Shown here: one piece after another, positions 1 through 5,060 of the stretch
Numbering within the stretch: the stretch's first letter is position 1
Layout: the number at the start of each line of letters is the position of its first letter
NCBI GenBank assembly: GCA_016205905.1
Contig: JACQSP010000057.1
Location: forward strand, 1-7,018
Direction: 5' to 3'
Source of the DNA: Candidatus Woesearchaeota archaeon
GTDB lineage: Archaea; Nanobdellota; Nanobdellia; Woesearchaeales; DSVV01
DNA length: 7,018 bases
The notes under the pieces: model-generated
What the model was told of the DNA's origin: nothing
The model's input: only the letters and a program-made list of their open reading frames with translations
The model's database searches: none
Made by a program: the position numbers and the translations under genes

Positions 1-107
1 CGAAGGTGACAGGGGGACTTGCCCCATACGGGGATGTCACCTCTGCGAAAATTTCATACGAAATTTTGAAGATGCTAAACAAATACTATTATTCCAATAA
101 ACAATGA
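1..107 (+). CDS. 3' end of an unidentified protein (partial, enters from the left)
   Basis: Reading from base 3 gives 34 sense codons ending at a TGA at 105-107; the start lies outside the window. The peptide looks protein-like: a Gly-rich turn, the motif APYGDVTSAKISYEIL, then a Lys/Tyr/Asn-rich tail. The P-Y-G-D motif followed by a helix ending in Ile-Leu recalls the extreme C-terminus of UDP-N-acetylglucosamine 2-epimerases (NPYGDG...I..L), but 34 residues cannot establish that. The gene would converge on the desulfurase gene with about 51 bp between them, a normal arrangement. The same DNA contains short inverted repeats (5-10/36-41, 22-25/30-33, 48-55/60-67), so a non-coding structured element is the alternative. 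The reading frame is moderately supported and the family is only a suggestion. Confidence 0.5.
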   Translation, partial: KVTGGLAPYGDVTSAKISYEILKMLNKYYYSNKQ

Positions 108-158
108 ACAATGTTTTGCTGATACTACGGTTTTATTGAATCAATAATTTACTGTTAC

Positions 159-1391
159 TCACTGTTTTTTTAAGATGTAGTTTACAACCTTGCCAATCGG
201 CGATATCCACCTTAATTTTTTAACAATTCCAGGCAGGACTTTTAGTACATAATCAATCTCTTCCTCTGTTGTGAACCTGCTTAATGTCAGTCTTAAGCTG
301 CCATTTGCTTCTTCATCAGTTAATCCAATTGCCTTTAACACATAACTTGGCTCTAGTGTTCTTGCATTGCATGCAGAGCCTGTTGACGAGCAAATCCATT
401 TTTGGTCTAAATATCCGCCTAATGCCTCGCCTTCAATTGCCTTGAATGAAAAGTTGGCGTTATTGCATAATCTTTTGTCCTCGCCATAATGGTTTTTATA
501 ATTATTTTCAGATGGGCCATTGATCCTTACATCTTCAATATTTTTAAGCACTCCGTCTATAAGCTTATTTCTTAGTTTAGCCATGTGCTCAATATGCTTT
601 TTACCTGCCAGCTTAACAGCTTCGGCAAAACCAACAATTCCAGTAACATTCTCTGTGCCGCTTCTTAGCCCTCTTTCATGCCCGCCGCCATGCTGCCATG
701 GTATAATTTTTGTTCCTTTTCTTACATACAAAGCACCAATGCCTTTAGGCCCGTGAATTTTGTGTGCGTTTAATGTAACCAAATCTAAATTTTGTTTGTT
801 GACGTCAATCTCTGTTTTAGTATAACTTTGGCATGCATCTGTGTGGAAATAAACGCCTTTTTCTCTGCATACTTTTCCTATTGCTGTAAGGCCTTGCAGA
901 GTGCCGATTTCATTATTTCCGTGAATTACAGACACCAATATTGTTTTAGGCGTTATTGCTTTTTTTATATCATCAGGGTTAACAAATCCCTCTTTGTCGA
1001 CGTCAAGATAAGTTACTGTGAAACCCTGAGTTTCCAGCCATTTGCATGTTTCTAATATGCATTTGTGCTCAATCTTTGTTGTAATTATGTGGTTTCTATT
1101 GGTCTTCTCGGATTTAGGCTCAGATTTAAACGCAAATGCCACCCCTTTCAGCGCATTGTTATTTGACTCAGTTCCTCCTGATGTAAAATAAATCTCGTCG
1201 TCATTTGCGCTTATTGATTTCGCAATAACTCTTCTTGCTTTTTCAATGGCATCTTTCGCGTCCTGGCCGAATGAATGTGAAGACGAGGCATTGCCGTATT
1301 TTTCAGTAAAGTAAGGCAGCATTGCTTCCATTACTTTTGTATCAACTTTTGTTGTTGCTCCGTTGTCAAGATAAATTTCTTTTATGCGCAT
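159..1391 (-). CDS. iscS: Cysteine desulfurase, class I (IscS/NifS type)
   Basis: A PLP-dependent enzyme that converts cysteine to alanine and holds the released sulfur as a persulfide for Fe-S cluster assembly or tRNA thiolation; cytosolic. From the ATG at 1391 it has 410 residues, close to the usual ~400. Visible hallmarks are the N-terminal YLDNGATT, the SGGTESNN phosphate-binding stretch (~71-78), His109 in IEHK over the cofactor ring, Asp185 and Gln188 in HTDACQ, the PLP Schiff-base Lys211 in NAHKIHGPKG, and catalytic Cys341 in the long loop SSTGSAC. That loop marks class I rather than SufS. A GTG at 1400 would add three residues. I prefer 1391 because GAGAGGTG (1398-1405, minus strand) lies six bases before it, a good archaeal ribosome site. 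The start lies inside the regulator's 3' end, implying translational coupling. The scaffold partner (IscU) is not visible; the left neighbour is convergent. Confidence 0.95.
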   Translation of the reverse strand: MRIKEIYLDNGATTKVDTKVMEAMLPYFTEKYGNASSSHSFGQDAKDAIEKARRVIAKSISANDDEIYFTSGGTESNNNALKGVAFAFKSEPKSEKTNRNHIITTKIEHKCILETCKWLETQGFTVTYLDVDKEGFVNPDDIKKAITPKTILVSVIHGNNEIGTLQGLTAIGKVCREKGVYFHTDACQSYTKTEIDVNKQNLDLVTLNAHKIHGPKGIGALYVRKGTKIIPWQHGGGHERGLRSGTENVTGIVGFAEAVKLAGKKHIEHMAKLRNKLIDGVLKNIEDVRINGPSENNYKNHYGEDKRLCNNANFSFKAIEGEALGGYLDQKWICSSTGSACNARTLEPSYVLKAIGLTDEEANGSLRLTLSRFTTEEEIDYVLKVLPGIVKKLRWISPIGKVVNYILKKQ

Positions 1392-1810
1392 TTGTCGCAC
1401 CTCTCACCGCAGTATTTCTTGAATTTTACGCAATTCTCATGTATATGCTCCTCTACTATTTTCAGGATAGGAAGTACAGTGCTGTGGTTTAATGAATAAA
1501 TTCTCTGTTTTCCTTTTTTCTCGACTACAAGTATATGGCATTTTGTGAGCTTTTTCAGGTTGTGTGAAACCTTGCTCTGCTCTTCGCCAAGCTCATTAAC
1601 GATATCATTGACACACAAGGGGCATTTTCTTAATGCAACAATAATATCCAGTTTTGTTTTATTTGCAAAATTCATAAAAAAGTCTTTGTATGAGTTTGCT
1701 TTTGTGTAGGATTTTTGCTTATCAGCAGATAAACTGGTTTTATAAACAGATAACTTTGTGTTTAGCTGCTGGCCTTTGTTTTGATTTAGGATATATGAAT
1801 TTTGTTTCAT
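1382..1810 (-). CDS. ArsR-family winged-helix repressor with cysteine-rich C-terminal tail
   Basis: A 142-residue DNA-binding regulator. The winged helix begins near residue 41 (YKDFFMNFANKTKLDII). The helix-turn-helix covers about 67-94, with recognition helix EEQSKVSHNLKKL, and the wing about 95-107 (VVEKKGKQRIYSL). Cys63 and Cys66 (CPLC) sit where classical ArsR proteins carry the ELCVCDL metal site, and Cys91 lies at the end of the recognition helix. The tail adds Cys127, Cys134, Cys138 and Cys141, spaced C-x6-C-x3-C-x2-C, enough for a metal or Fe-S centre. The first ~40 residues are Lys/Gln/Ser-rich and not part of the fold. A start at Met46 is possible, but the TATA box 26 bp before 1810 supports the first ATG on a leaderless transcript. 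It overlaps the desulfurase gene and probably controls it. The ligand is unknown; a SufR-like Fe-S sensor is inference. Confidence 0.88.
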   Translation of the reverse strand: MKQNSYILNQNKGQQLNTKLSVYKTSLSADKQKSYTKANSYKDFFMNFANKTKLDIIVALRKCPLCVNDIVNELGEEQSKVSHNLKKLTKCHILVVEKKGKQRIYSLNHSTVLPILKIVEEHIHENCVKFKKYCGERCDKCA

Positions 1811-1840
1811 ATGAACATAATTTCATCTGTTGTTTATAAA
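1806..1840 (-). promoter_or_regulatory. TATA box and candidate operator of the arsR-desulfurase operon
   Basis: On the minus strand TTTATAAA (1840-1833) is centred 26 bp before the first base of the regulator's ATG (1810), the archaeal spacing for transcription starting at or next to the start codon. The perfect 10-bp palindrome TTCATATGAA (1806-1815) spans that start; with 7 of 10 matches per arm it extends to about 1801-1820. A repressor bound there would block initiation, so autoregulation is plausible. The box is seen in the sequence; its use and the operator role are inferred. Confidence 0.6.
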
Positions 1841-1897
1841 GTTTGTGGAAAAGTGTAAGTGATACAAATAAATTGTAACAACAACAAGAATAAGATG

Positions 1898-1915
1898 ATT
1901 ATTATTATTATTATT
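1898..1915. repeat. (ATT)6 microsatellite
   Basis: Six perfect ATT triplets in the 141-bp gap between the regulator's promoter and the 3' end of the thioredoxin-fold gene. The rest of this gap is AT-rich with no other gene. On the minus strand the repeat reads AAT and would lie in or beyond the 3' untranslated region of the thioredoxin-fold gene. Its length may vary between strains. Confidence 0.85.
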
Positions 1916-1951
1916 AATGAAAAATAAATATTGTAAAACAAACAGAACGCT

Positions 1952-2491
1952 TTATAATCTTCTTGCTTCGTTTAGAATATAGTCTAATCCTTGTCCTTCA
2001 AAAGGCAAAGCCTTGCCAAATTGTTTCCCTTTGTACAGCAAAAAACAGGGTAAGGTCTTTCCGCCATTTTTGTCAACATATCTGCCTGCAGGAGATTGAA
2101 TAGATTCACCGTCAGGAAGGCGATAGTCTAAATCAACCATAATTAAATCCAAATCTGATGGCCATGCATTCAGATTTACTGCCCTATGTTTAAAAGCTAT
2201 GCAAGGGCCGCACCACCATGCTCCAAATTCAACAACTGTTGTTCTATCTTGTCTTAAATAGGATTCAAGATTTATGTCATAACCATTTGTTTTTATTTCC
2301 AATACATAAGGTTTATGTGAAATAAATTCAGGTTTAGCAGGCCTGTCGCCTAATGATGAAAAATATCCAGAACTATTGGCTCCTGAACATGCTGCTCCAG
2401 CGCCGATAATTTCAGCGCTCCCAAGAGCGAGACAAAAAACAAGAGTGCTTATTGTGGCTTTATTCATAGTGAGTCTATTTGTACAATTCAT
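1952..2491 (-). CDS. Exported thioredoxin-fold protein with WCGPC active site
   Basis: A secreted or membrane-attached thiol-disulfide protein of 179 residues. A positively charged start and hydrophobic stretch (~11-35) ending GAGAAC form a signal peptide; the Cys could be lipidated, but the lipobox is poor (Gly at -3). The thioredoxin domain covers about 84-179: TTVVEFGAWWCGPC with active-site Cys94 and Cys97, then a second beta strand (LDLIMVDLD), then the cis-proline loop TLPC (Pro148) leading to FLLYKGKQ. Cys149 directly after the cis-proline is unusual. A TATA-like TTTAAATATTTA sits ~26 bp before the ATG at 2491, favouring that start. An ATG at 2467 (171 residues) gives a shorter signal peptide, while upstream ATGs overlap the cyclase gene. 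It follows the cyclase gene by 43 bp and could be co-transcribed. WCGPC is compatible with reductase or TlpA-like activity; the substrate is unknown. Confidence 0.85.
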   Translation of the reverse strand: MNCTNRLTMNKATISTLVFCLALGSAEIIGAGAACSGANSSGYFSSLGDRPAKPEFISHKPYVLEIKTNGYDINLESYLRQDRTTVVEFGAWWCGPCIAFKHRAVNLNAWPSDLDLIMVDLDYRLPDGESIQSPAGRYVDKNGGKTLPCFLLYKGKQFGKALPFEGQGLDYILNEARRL

Positions 2492-2512
2492 TAAAGAAGG
2501 GAATAAAACCGA

Positions 2513-2524
2513 ATTTAAATATTT
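2513..2524 (-). promoter_or_regulatory. Possible TATA box of the thioredoxin-fold gene
   Basis: The stretch TTTAAATATTTA (+ strand 2514-2525; core 2513-2524) is centred near 2518, about 26 bp before the ATG at 2491, which fits a leaderless internal promoter. It lies between the cyclase stop and the thioredoxin start. In this AT-rich DNA such matches also occur by chance. Confidence 0.4.
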
Positions 2525-2534
2525 AGTCATAGGT

Positions 2535-3746
2535 TTATCTTTCATAAAACACAACACAATCTTTTCTTTCTTTTGCGCGATAAAGAGTTTGATCAACTCT
2601 ATTCAATAAATCGTCAGCTTTGGTGAAAGTTCTTATTATTTCCGGGGTCATCACACCTATGCTTGCAGTAACAGGATTACAGCCTTCTGGCACAGGTATT
2701 CTAGATATTTCTGTTCTAAGATTTTCAGCAAAAAACAGAACATCATCCACTGAAGCAGAATTATAAACAACTGCAAACTCATCTCCGCCTAATCTATATG
2801 TTTTTATAACTCTTGTATCTTGGCGTTGAAGCTTTAAAAGAAGCTCTGCCTTATCTCTTAAAAATTGGTCTCCACGTGGATGGCCGCCGTTTGGACTGTC
2901 ATTTACACCCTTAAATCCATCGCAATCATACACCAACAGATTATAATTAAATCCTCTTGTTATTGATTTCATATATTCATCTAAGTCAATACCAAATCTT
3001 CTTCTATTAAGCAATCCTGTAAGCTCATCTGTATATGCTTGGTCTGTTAAATGCCTGTTTGATAGCTCTAATGCTTCTGTTGTTTTTCTTAATTGCTCAT
3101 TTTGTCTAGCTAAAAATTCAAGATCAACAATGTTAGCTACTTTCTCTCCAATTATTTCTCCAATATCTGAAAGTATCATTCCTTCACGATCCTCAACCTC
3201 GCCATTAGCATTAACACCTTTAATAAGAGTTTGTAATCTTTTTGGATCATAATTTGCAATAATCGTACCCTTTACTTCTCTTTCCCTGTGAACAGGATGG
3301 CCAATGTAAGGAATACCTATTAAGCCAGTAAGAGTTGGCTGCATTTGTCTGATATGATATAATGGATCTGTTGACTCAAGTTCAGTTGTAGAAGAGAACA
3401 TATCGCTGTTTGCATAAACAGCTTCATCATTTATGACTCGTTCTAAAATAGGATGATTCATACTGAAACTGGTTCCATGCCCATACTCTTCTGGAAGGCC
3501 TAAAGATTGGATAAGAATACATACCTCTCCTTTTTTACGATACACTCTTGGGAATTCATATCCTCTTTTCTGAAGTGCCTGTAAAACTAAGTCTAAACTG
3601 GCATCTACTGTTTTTTGCGAGTGTACTGCTCTTCTTAAAGCACGCACAATATCTTCGTCTCGACGCTCAAAAATGCCAGCTCTAACTACTTCAGCACCTT
3701 TGACTACGACCATTCCAGGTTCATGACCTTTACCATCTATTATCAT
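2535..3746 (-). CDS. GAF-GGDEF diguanylate cyclase
   Basis: Predicted to make cyclic di-GMP from two GTP in response to a ligand in its GAF domain; cytosolic, with no membrane segment. Of 403 residues, about 30-205 form a GAF-like sensor. A helical linker (~208-236, LEFLARQNEQLRKTTEALEL) is the usual coiled coil feeding the cyclase. The GGDEF domain (~237-403) starts with YTDELTGLLNRR, then the metal/GTP motif with Asp274 (YDCDGFKGVND), then GHPRGDQFL, and the intact signature RLGGDEF at 318-324. Two features differ from textbook cyclases. The ND-to-GH segment has two extra residues (ND-SPNG-GH rather than ND-xx-GH), and the RxxD inhibitory site five residues before GGDEF is absent (TRVI there), so product inhibition at that site is unlikely. 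No EAL, HD-GYP or PilZ partner is in the window. The start ATG has only a weak AAGGT upstream. Confidence 0.92.
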   Translation of the reverse strand: MIIDGKGHEPGMVVVKGAEVVRAGIFERRDEDIVRALRRAVHSQKTVDASLDLVLQALQKRGYEFPRVYRKKGEVCILIQSLGLPEEYGHGTSFSMNHPILERVINDEAVYANSDMFSSTTELESTDPLYHIRQMQPTLTGLIGIPYIGHPVHREREVKGTIIANYDPKRLQTLIKGVNANGEVEDREGMILSDIGEIIGEKVANIVDLEFLARQNEQLRKTTEALELSNRHLTDQAYTDELTGLLNRRRFGIDLDEYMKSITRGFNYNLLVYDCDGFKGVNDSPNGGHPRGDQFLRDKAELLLKLQRQDTRVIKTYRLGGDEFAVVYNSASVDDVLFFAENLRTEISRIPVPEGCNPVTASIGVMTPEIIRTFTKADDLLNRVDQTLYRAKERKDCVVFYER

Positions 3747-3770
3747 TTTGTGTGTACCTTTGCATAAGTT

Positions 3771-3901
3771 GTCAGGTTTCAGTGGTCAGTTGTCAGAGGA
3801 AATGTATTTACTCGTTTGTCGTTAGTCGTAGGTCGTAAGTCGTTTAACGAACGACAAACAACTAACAACAGGCGACAAACTCGCTTCTGACAACTGACCA
3901 A
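3771..3901. repeat. Palindromic array of 7-bp units
   Basis: A non-coding element just upstream of the cyclase gene. Perfect 14-bp outer arms (3783-3796 and 3887-3900) extend to 17 bp with one G-T pair. Inside lies a 7-bp-periodic array: gtcgtta, gtcgtag, gtcgtaa, gtcgttt at 3818-3845. It continues in the same register as aacgaac, gacaaac, aactaac, aacaggc, gacaaac at 3846-3880, which is the same type of unit on the opposite strand. The left outer arm is also heptameric (gtcaggt, ttcagtg, gtcagtt, gtcagag from 3771). The whole could fold into a long imperfect hairpin. Heptamer arrays of this GTCAGTT type are known from intergenic DNA of cyanobacteria and other genomes; their function is not settled. 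Confidence 0.85.
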
Positions 3902-3960
3902 TGATATATACTAAAAGTCCTTGAAGTTCGAACAAAAAACAAGGACTTTTAGTATAATCA
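3902..3960. repeat. Long inverted repeat, 21-bp stem
   Basis: Arms 3907-3923 (tatactaaaagtccttg) and 3940-3956 are perfect 17-bp reverse complements. With A3906 bulged the stem continues by four pairs (tgat 3902-3905 with atca 3957-3960). The 16-base loop contains the 8-bp palindrome GTTCGAAC (3926-3933). It directly abuts the heptamer palindrome. It could be a protein-binding site, a processed hairpin RNA, or a remnant of a small inverted-repeat mobile element. No transposase is nearby and no T-tract follows closely, so an ordinary terminator is unlikely. Confidence 0.85.
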
Positions 3961-4057
3961 CCTAAACAAATACAATAATTTTTATAATTTTACGAACGTC
4001 TTGCTCTTTAACAGGTTGTTTAAAAAGCTTTGTTTTAGTAACTATTTTACTTTGTAA

Positions 4058-4097
4058 AGAGTGGTGATTTTTAAATCTTTCTATTTTTAACCACTCT
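4058..4097. repeat. 8-bp inverted repeat upstream of the lipoprotein promoter
   Basis: AGAGTGGT (4058-4065) and ACCACTCT (4090-4097) are perfect reverse complements with a 24-base AT-rich centre, ending about 23 bp before the TATA box of the lipoprotein gene. The position suits a regulator-binding site, but nothing identifies the protein. The rest of 3961-4119 is AT-rich, with no gene or RNA that I recognise. Confidence 0.5.
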
Positions 4098-4112
4098 AAA
4101 GTGATGATAAAA

Positions 4113-4129
4113 CGAAAACTTTATAAATA
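4113..4129 (+). promoter_or_regulatory. Archaeal promoter (BRE + TATA) of the lipoprotein gene
   Basis: TTTATAAATA (4120-4129) is a near-ideal archaeal TATA box preceded by the purine/A-rich CGAAAAC (4113-4119), suitable as a BRE. The predicted transcription start is about 4150, giving a leader of ~22 bases that includes the ribosome site AGGGGG (4158-4163), nine bases before the ATG. This is the clearest promoter in the window. Confidence 0.72.
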
Positions 4130-4172
4130 AGAAAGAAATTAGAAATTACATCTGTACAGGGGGTTATTTTAA

Positions 4173-4739
4173 ATGAATTATATTAAGAAAATATTGCTAA
4201 TAATTATACTTGCAGTTTTGTCATTTCTTATAATCAGCTGCAGCAATAATACCAACCAAAATAACAGCGTGACAACAAACATTCCTGTTATCAAAGACCC
4301 TTCATTAGTTTCAGCTTCGCAAAACATGGTTGTTTACGAGATTGAAACAGATAAAAAAGGCGCAAGTATGCAAACCTATGAAATCGAGAACTATCAGTAT
4401 GATTCTTTCAAGGCATGGCAGGAAAAACAGAAGACAAAAGAAGAGCTGGATAAATACAACACAATGAAAAAAATATGGGATGAAGAAAAGAAAAAAAAGA
4501 ATGACGGCGAATATTGGAGCGAGGAAGACAGGATTAAAGAGTATTGTAAAGAAAACGGATATTTGAAATGCATTACTATCACTGAAACCTGCCTAAAAGA
4601 CGGCTGCCATAAAGTTGCAATAACCTGTGAAGACGAGAAATTCAATCCTGAAGAGCTAGTGTGGGATGATTATGACAAAGACGAGGAATGCAAGAAGTAT
4701 GATATTGTTGTTGAGAAAGATGCGTTTAAGAAGAAATAA
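4173..4739 (+). CDS. Six-cysteine charged lipoprotein of unknown function
   Basis: I do not recognise a family. The 188-residue product begins with a lysine-containing n-region and hydrophobic stretch (4-20), then a good lipobox IISC with Cys23 as the lipid site, then an Asn/Thr/Ser-rich spacer (~24-37). The mature part is highly charged. Residues ~80-125 are Lys/Glu-rich and probably helical (AWQEKQKTKEELDKYNTMKK). The C-terminal third carries Cys125, Cys133, Cys140, Cys145, Cys152 and Cys173, an even number that could form three disulfides outside the membrane. It has its own strong TATA promoter and a ribosome site, AGGGGG, nine bases before the ATG. An exported thioredoxin-fold protein is encoded 1.7 kb away and is a possible oxidation/reduction partner (inference). 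The reading frame and lipoprotein nature are well supported. Confidence 0.85.
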   Translation: MNYIKKILLIIILAVLSFLIISCSNNTNQNNSVTTNIPVIKDPSLVSASQNMVVYEIETDKKGASMQTYEIENYQYDSFKAWQEKQKTKEELDKYNTMKKIWDEEKKKKNDGEYWSEEDRIKEYCKENGYLKCITITETCLKDGCHKVAITCEDEKFNPEELVWDDYDKDEECKKYDIVVEKDAFKKK

Positions 4740-4867
4740 GTTGTAAAGATTAGATGTAAATTAATAATTCAAGTTAATCATTATTAAACATTGTAAAGTG
4801 AAGTTATCGGTTTAGTAAGAAAAATTGACAATACAAAAGAGGCATAAACAGATATTAAATAATTAAC

Positions 4868-4876
4868 GGAGTTGAT
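4868..4876 (+). promoter_or_regulatory. Strong ribosome binding site of the 47-residue microprotein
   Basis: GGAGTTGAT differs at one base from the full archaeal complement of the 16S 3' end (GGAGGTGAT) and lies four bases before an ATG. It is the best ribosome site in the window and the main reason to believe the short reading frame that follows. Confidence 0.75.
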
Positions 4877-4880
4877 TAAT

Positions 4881-5024
4881 ATGTTTTCAGATTTAAAAAA
4901 GGATAATGAATCAATAAAAATCCCAGAAACAATGAACAATGATTTAATATTCAAGCTAAAAGCATTTTATGGGTTTTTGTTTGTAATGTATATACTCTTG
5001 GGAATATTGATTGTGGTGGGATGA
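4881..5024 (+). CDS. 47-residue membrane microprotein (tail-anchored type)
   Basis: A short reading frame that gene finders with a length cut-off would miss. The N-terminal ~28 residues are polar and charged (MFSDLKKDNESIKIPE...), followed by one hydrophobic segment at about 29-46 (FYGFLFVMYILLGILIVV) that reaches the C-terminus and ends in Gly. This is the layout of a tail-anchored or single-pass small membrane protein with its N-terminus probably in the cytosol. A near-perfect ribosome site precedes it, and the stop is 36 bp before the metallopeptidase start. I recognise no family. A role as a partner of the neighbouring membrane peptidase or lipoprotein is only a guess. The preceding 4740-4867 is AT-rich, with a repeated TTGTAAAG (4740-4747, 4792-4799) and no clear TATA box. 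Confidence 0.65.
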   Translation: MFSDLKKDNESIKIPETMNNDLIFKLKAFYGFLFVMYILLGILIVVG

Positions 5025-5025
5025 G

Positions 5026-5040
5026 TATAAATTTTAAATT
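5026..5040 (+). promoter_or_regulatory. TATA-like region before the metallopeptidase gene
   Basis: TATAAATTTTAAATT contains two overlapping TATA-like cores. The second (TTTTAAAT, ~5032-5039) is centred about 26 bp before the ATG at 5061, and no ribosome site lies between them, so a leaderless transcript is likely. It immediately follows the microprotein stop; read-through from upstream is also possible. Confidence 0.45.
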
Positions 5041-5060
5041 AATTTCTAACCTCGAATAAA

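Noticed and set aside
2..100. An alternative plus-strand frame (from base 2) open to a TAA, with a Cys-x4-Cys-x2-Cys cluster.
   Set aside because: The frame from base 3 gives a more protein-like sequence with a recognisable PYGD motif and similar extent; both cannot be the real end.
520..1055. Plus-strand open frames of 78 and 87 codons.
   Set aside because: They lie entirely inside the clearly identified desulfurase gene on the other strand and have low-complexity Ser/Pro/Cys/Phe-rich translations.
1952..2596. The longest reading of the thioredoxin-fold gene (214 residues).
   Set aside because: It would overlap the 3' end of the cyclase gene by 62 bp and place about 40 residues before the signal peptide, with no ribosome site.
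2376..2609. Plus-strand open frame of 77 codons.
   Set aside because: It is antisense to the signal-peptide region of the thioredoxin-fold gene and the end of the cyclase gene, with no ribosome site or family features.
3771..3901. A CRISPR array.
   Set aside because: Units are 7 bp, contiguous and strand-switching; there are no 25-40 bp repeats separated by unique spacers and no cas gene.
3926..3933. GTTCGAAC as the T-arm of a tRNA.
   Set aside because: No acceptor, anticodon or D-arm pairing surrounds it; it is the palindromic loop of a long hairpin.
4394..4645. Minus-strand open frame of 83 codons.
   Set aside because: Its Ser/Phe-rich translation is the mirror of the Lys/Glu-rich codons of the lipoprotein gene.
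4825..4856. TTGACA followed by an AT-rich stretch as a bacterial sigma-70 promoter.
   Set aside because: No TATAAT-like -10 lies at 16-18 bp spacing, and the other promoters in the window are archaeal in layout.
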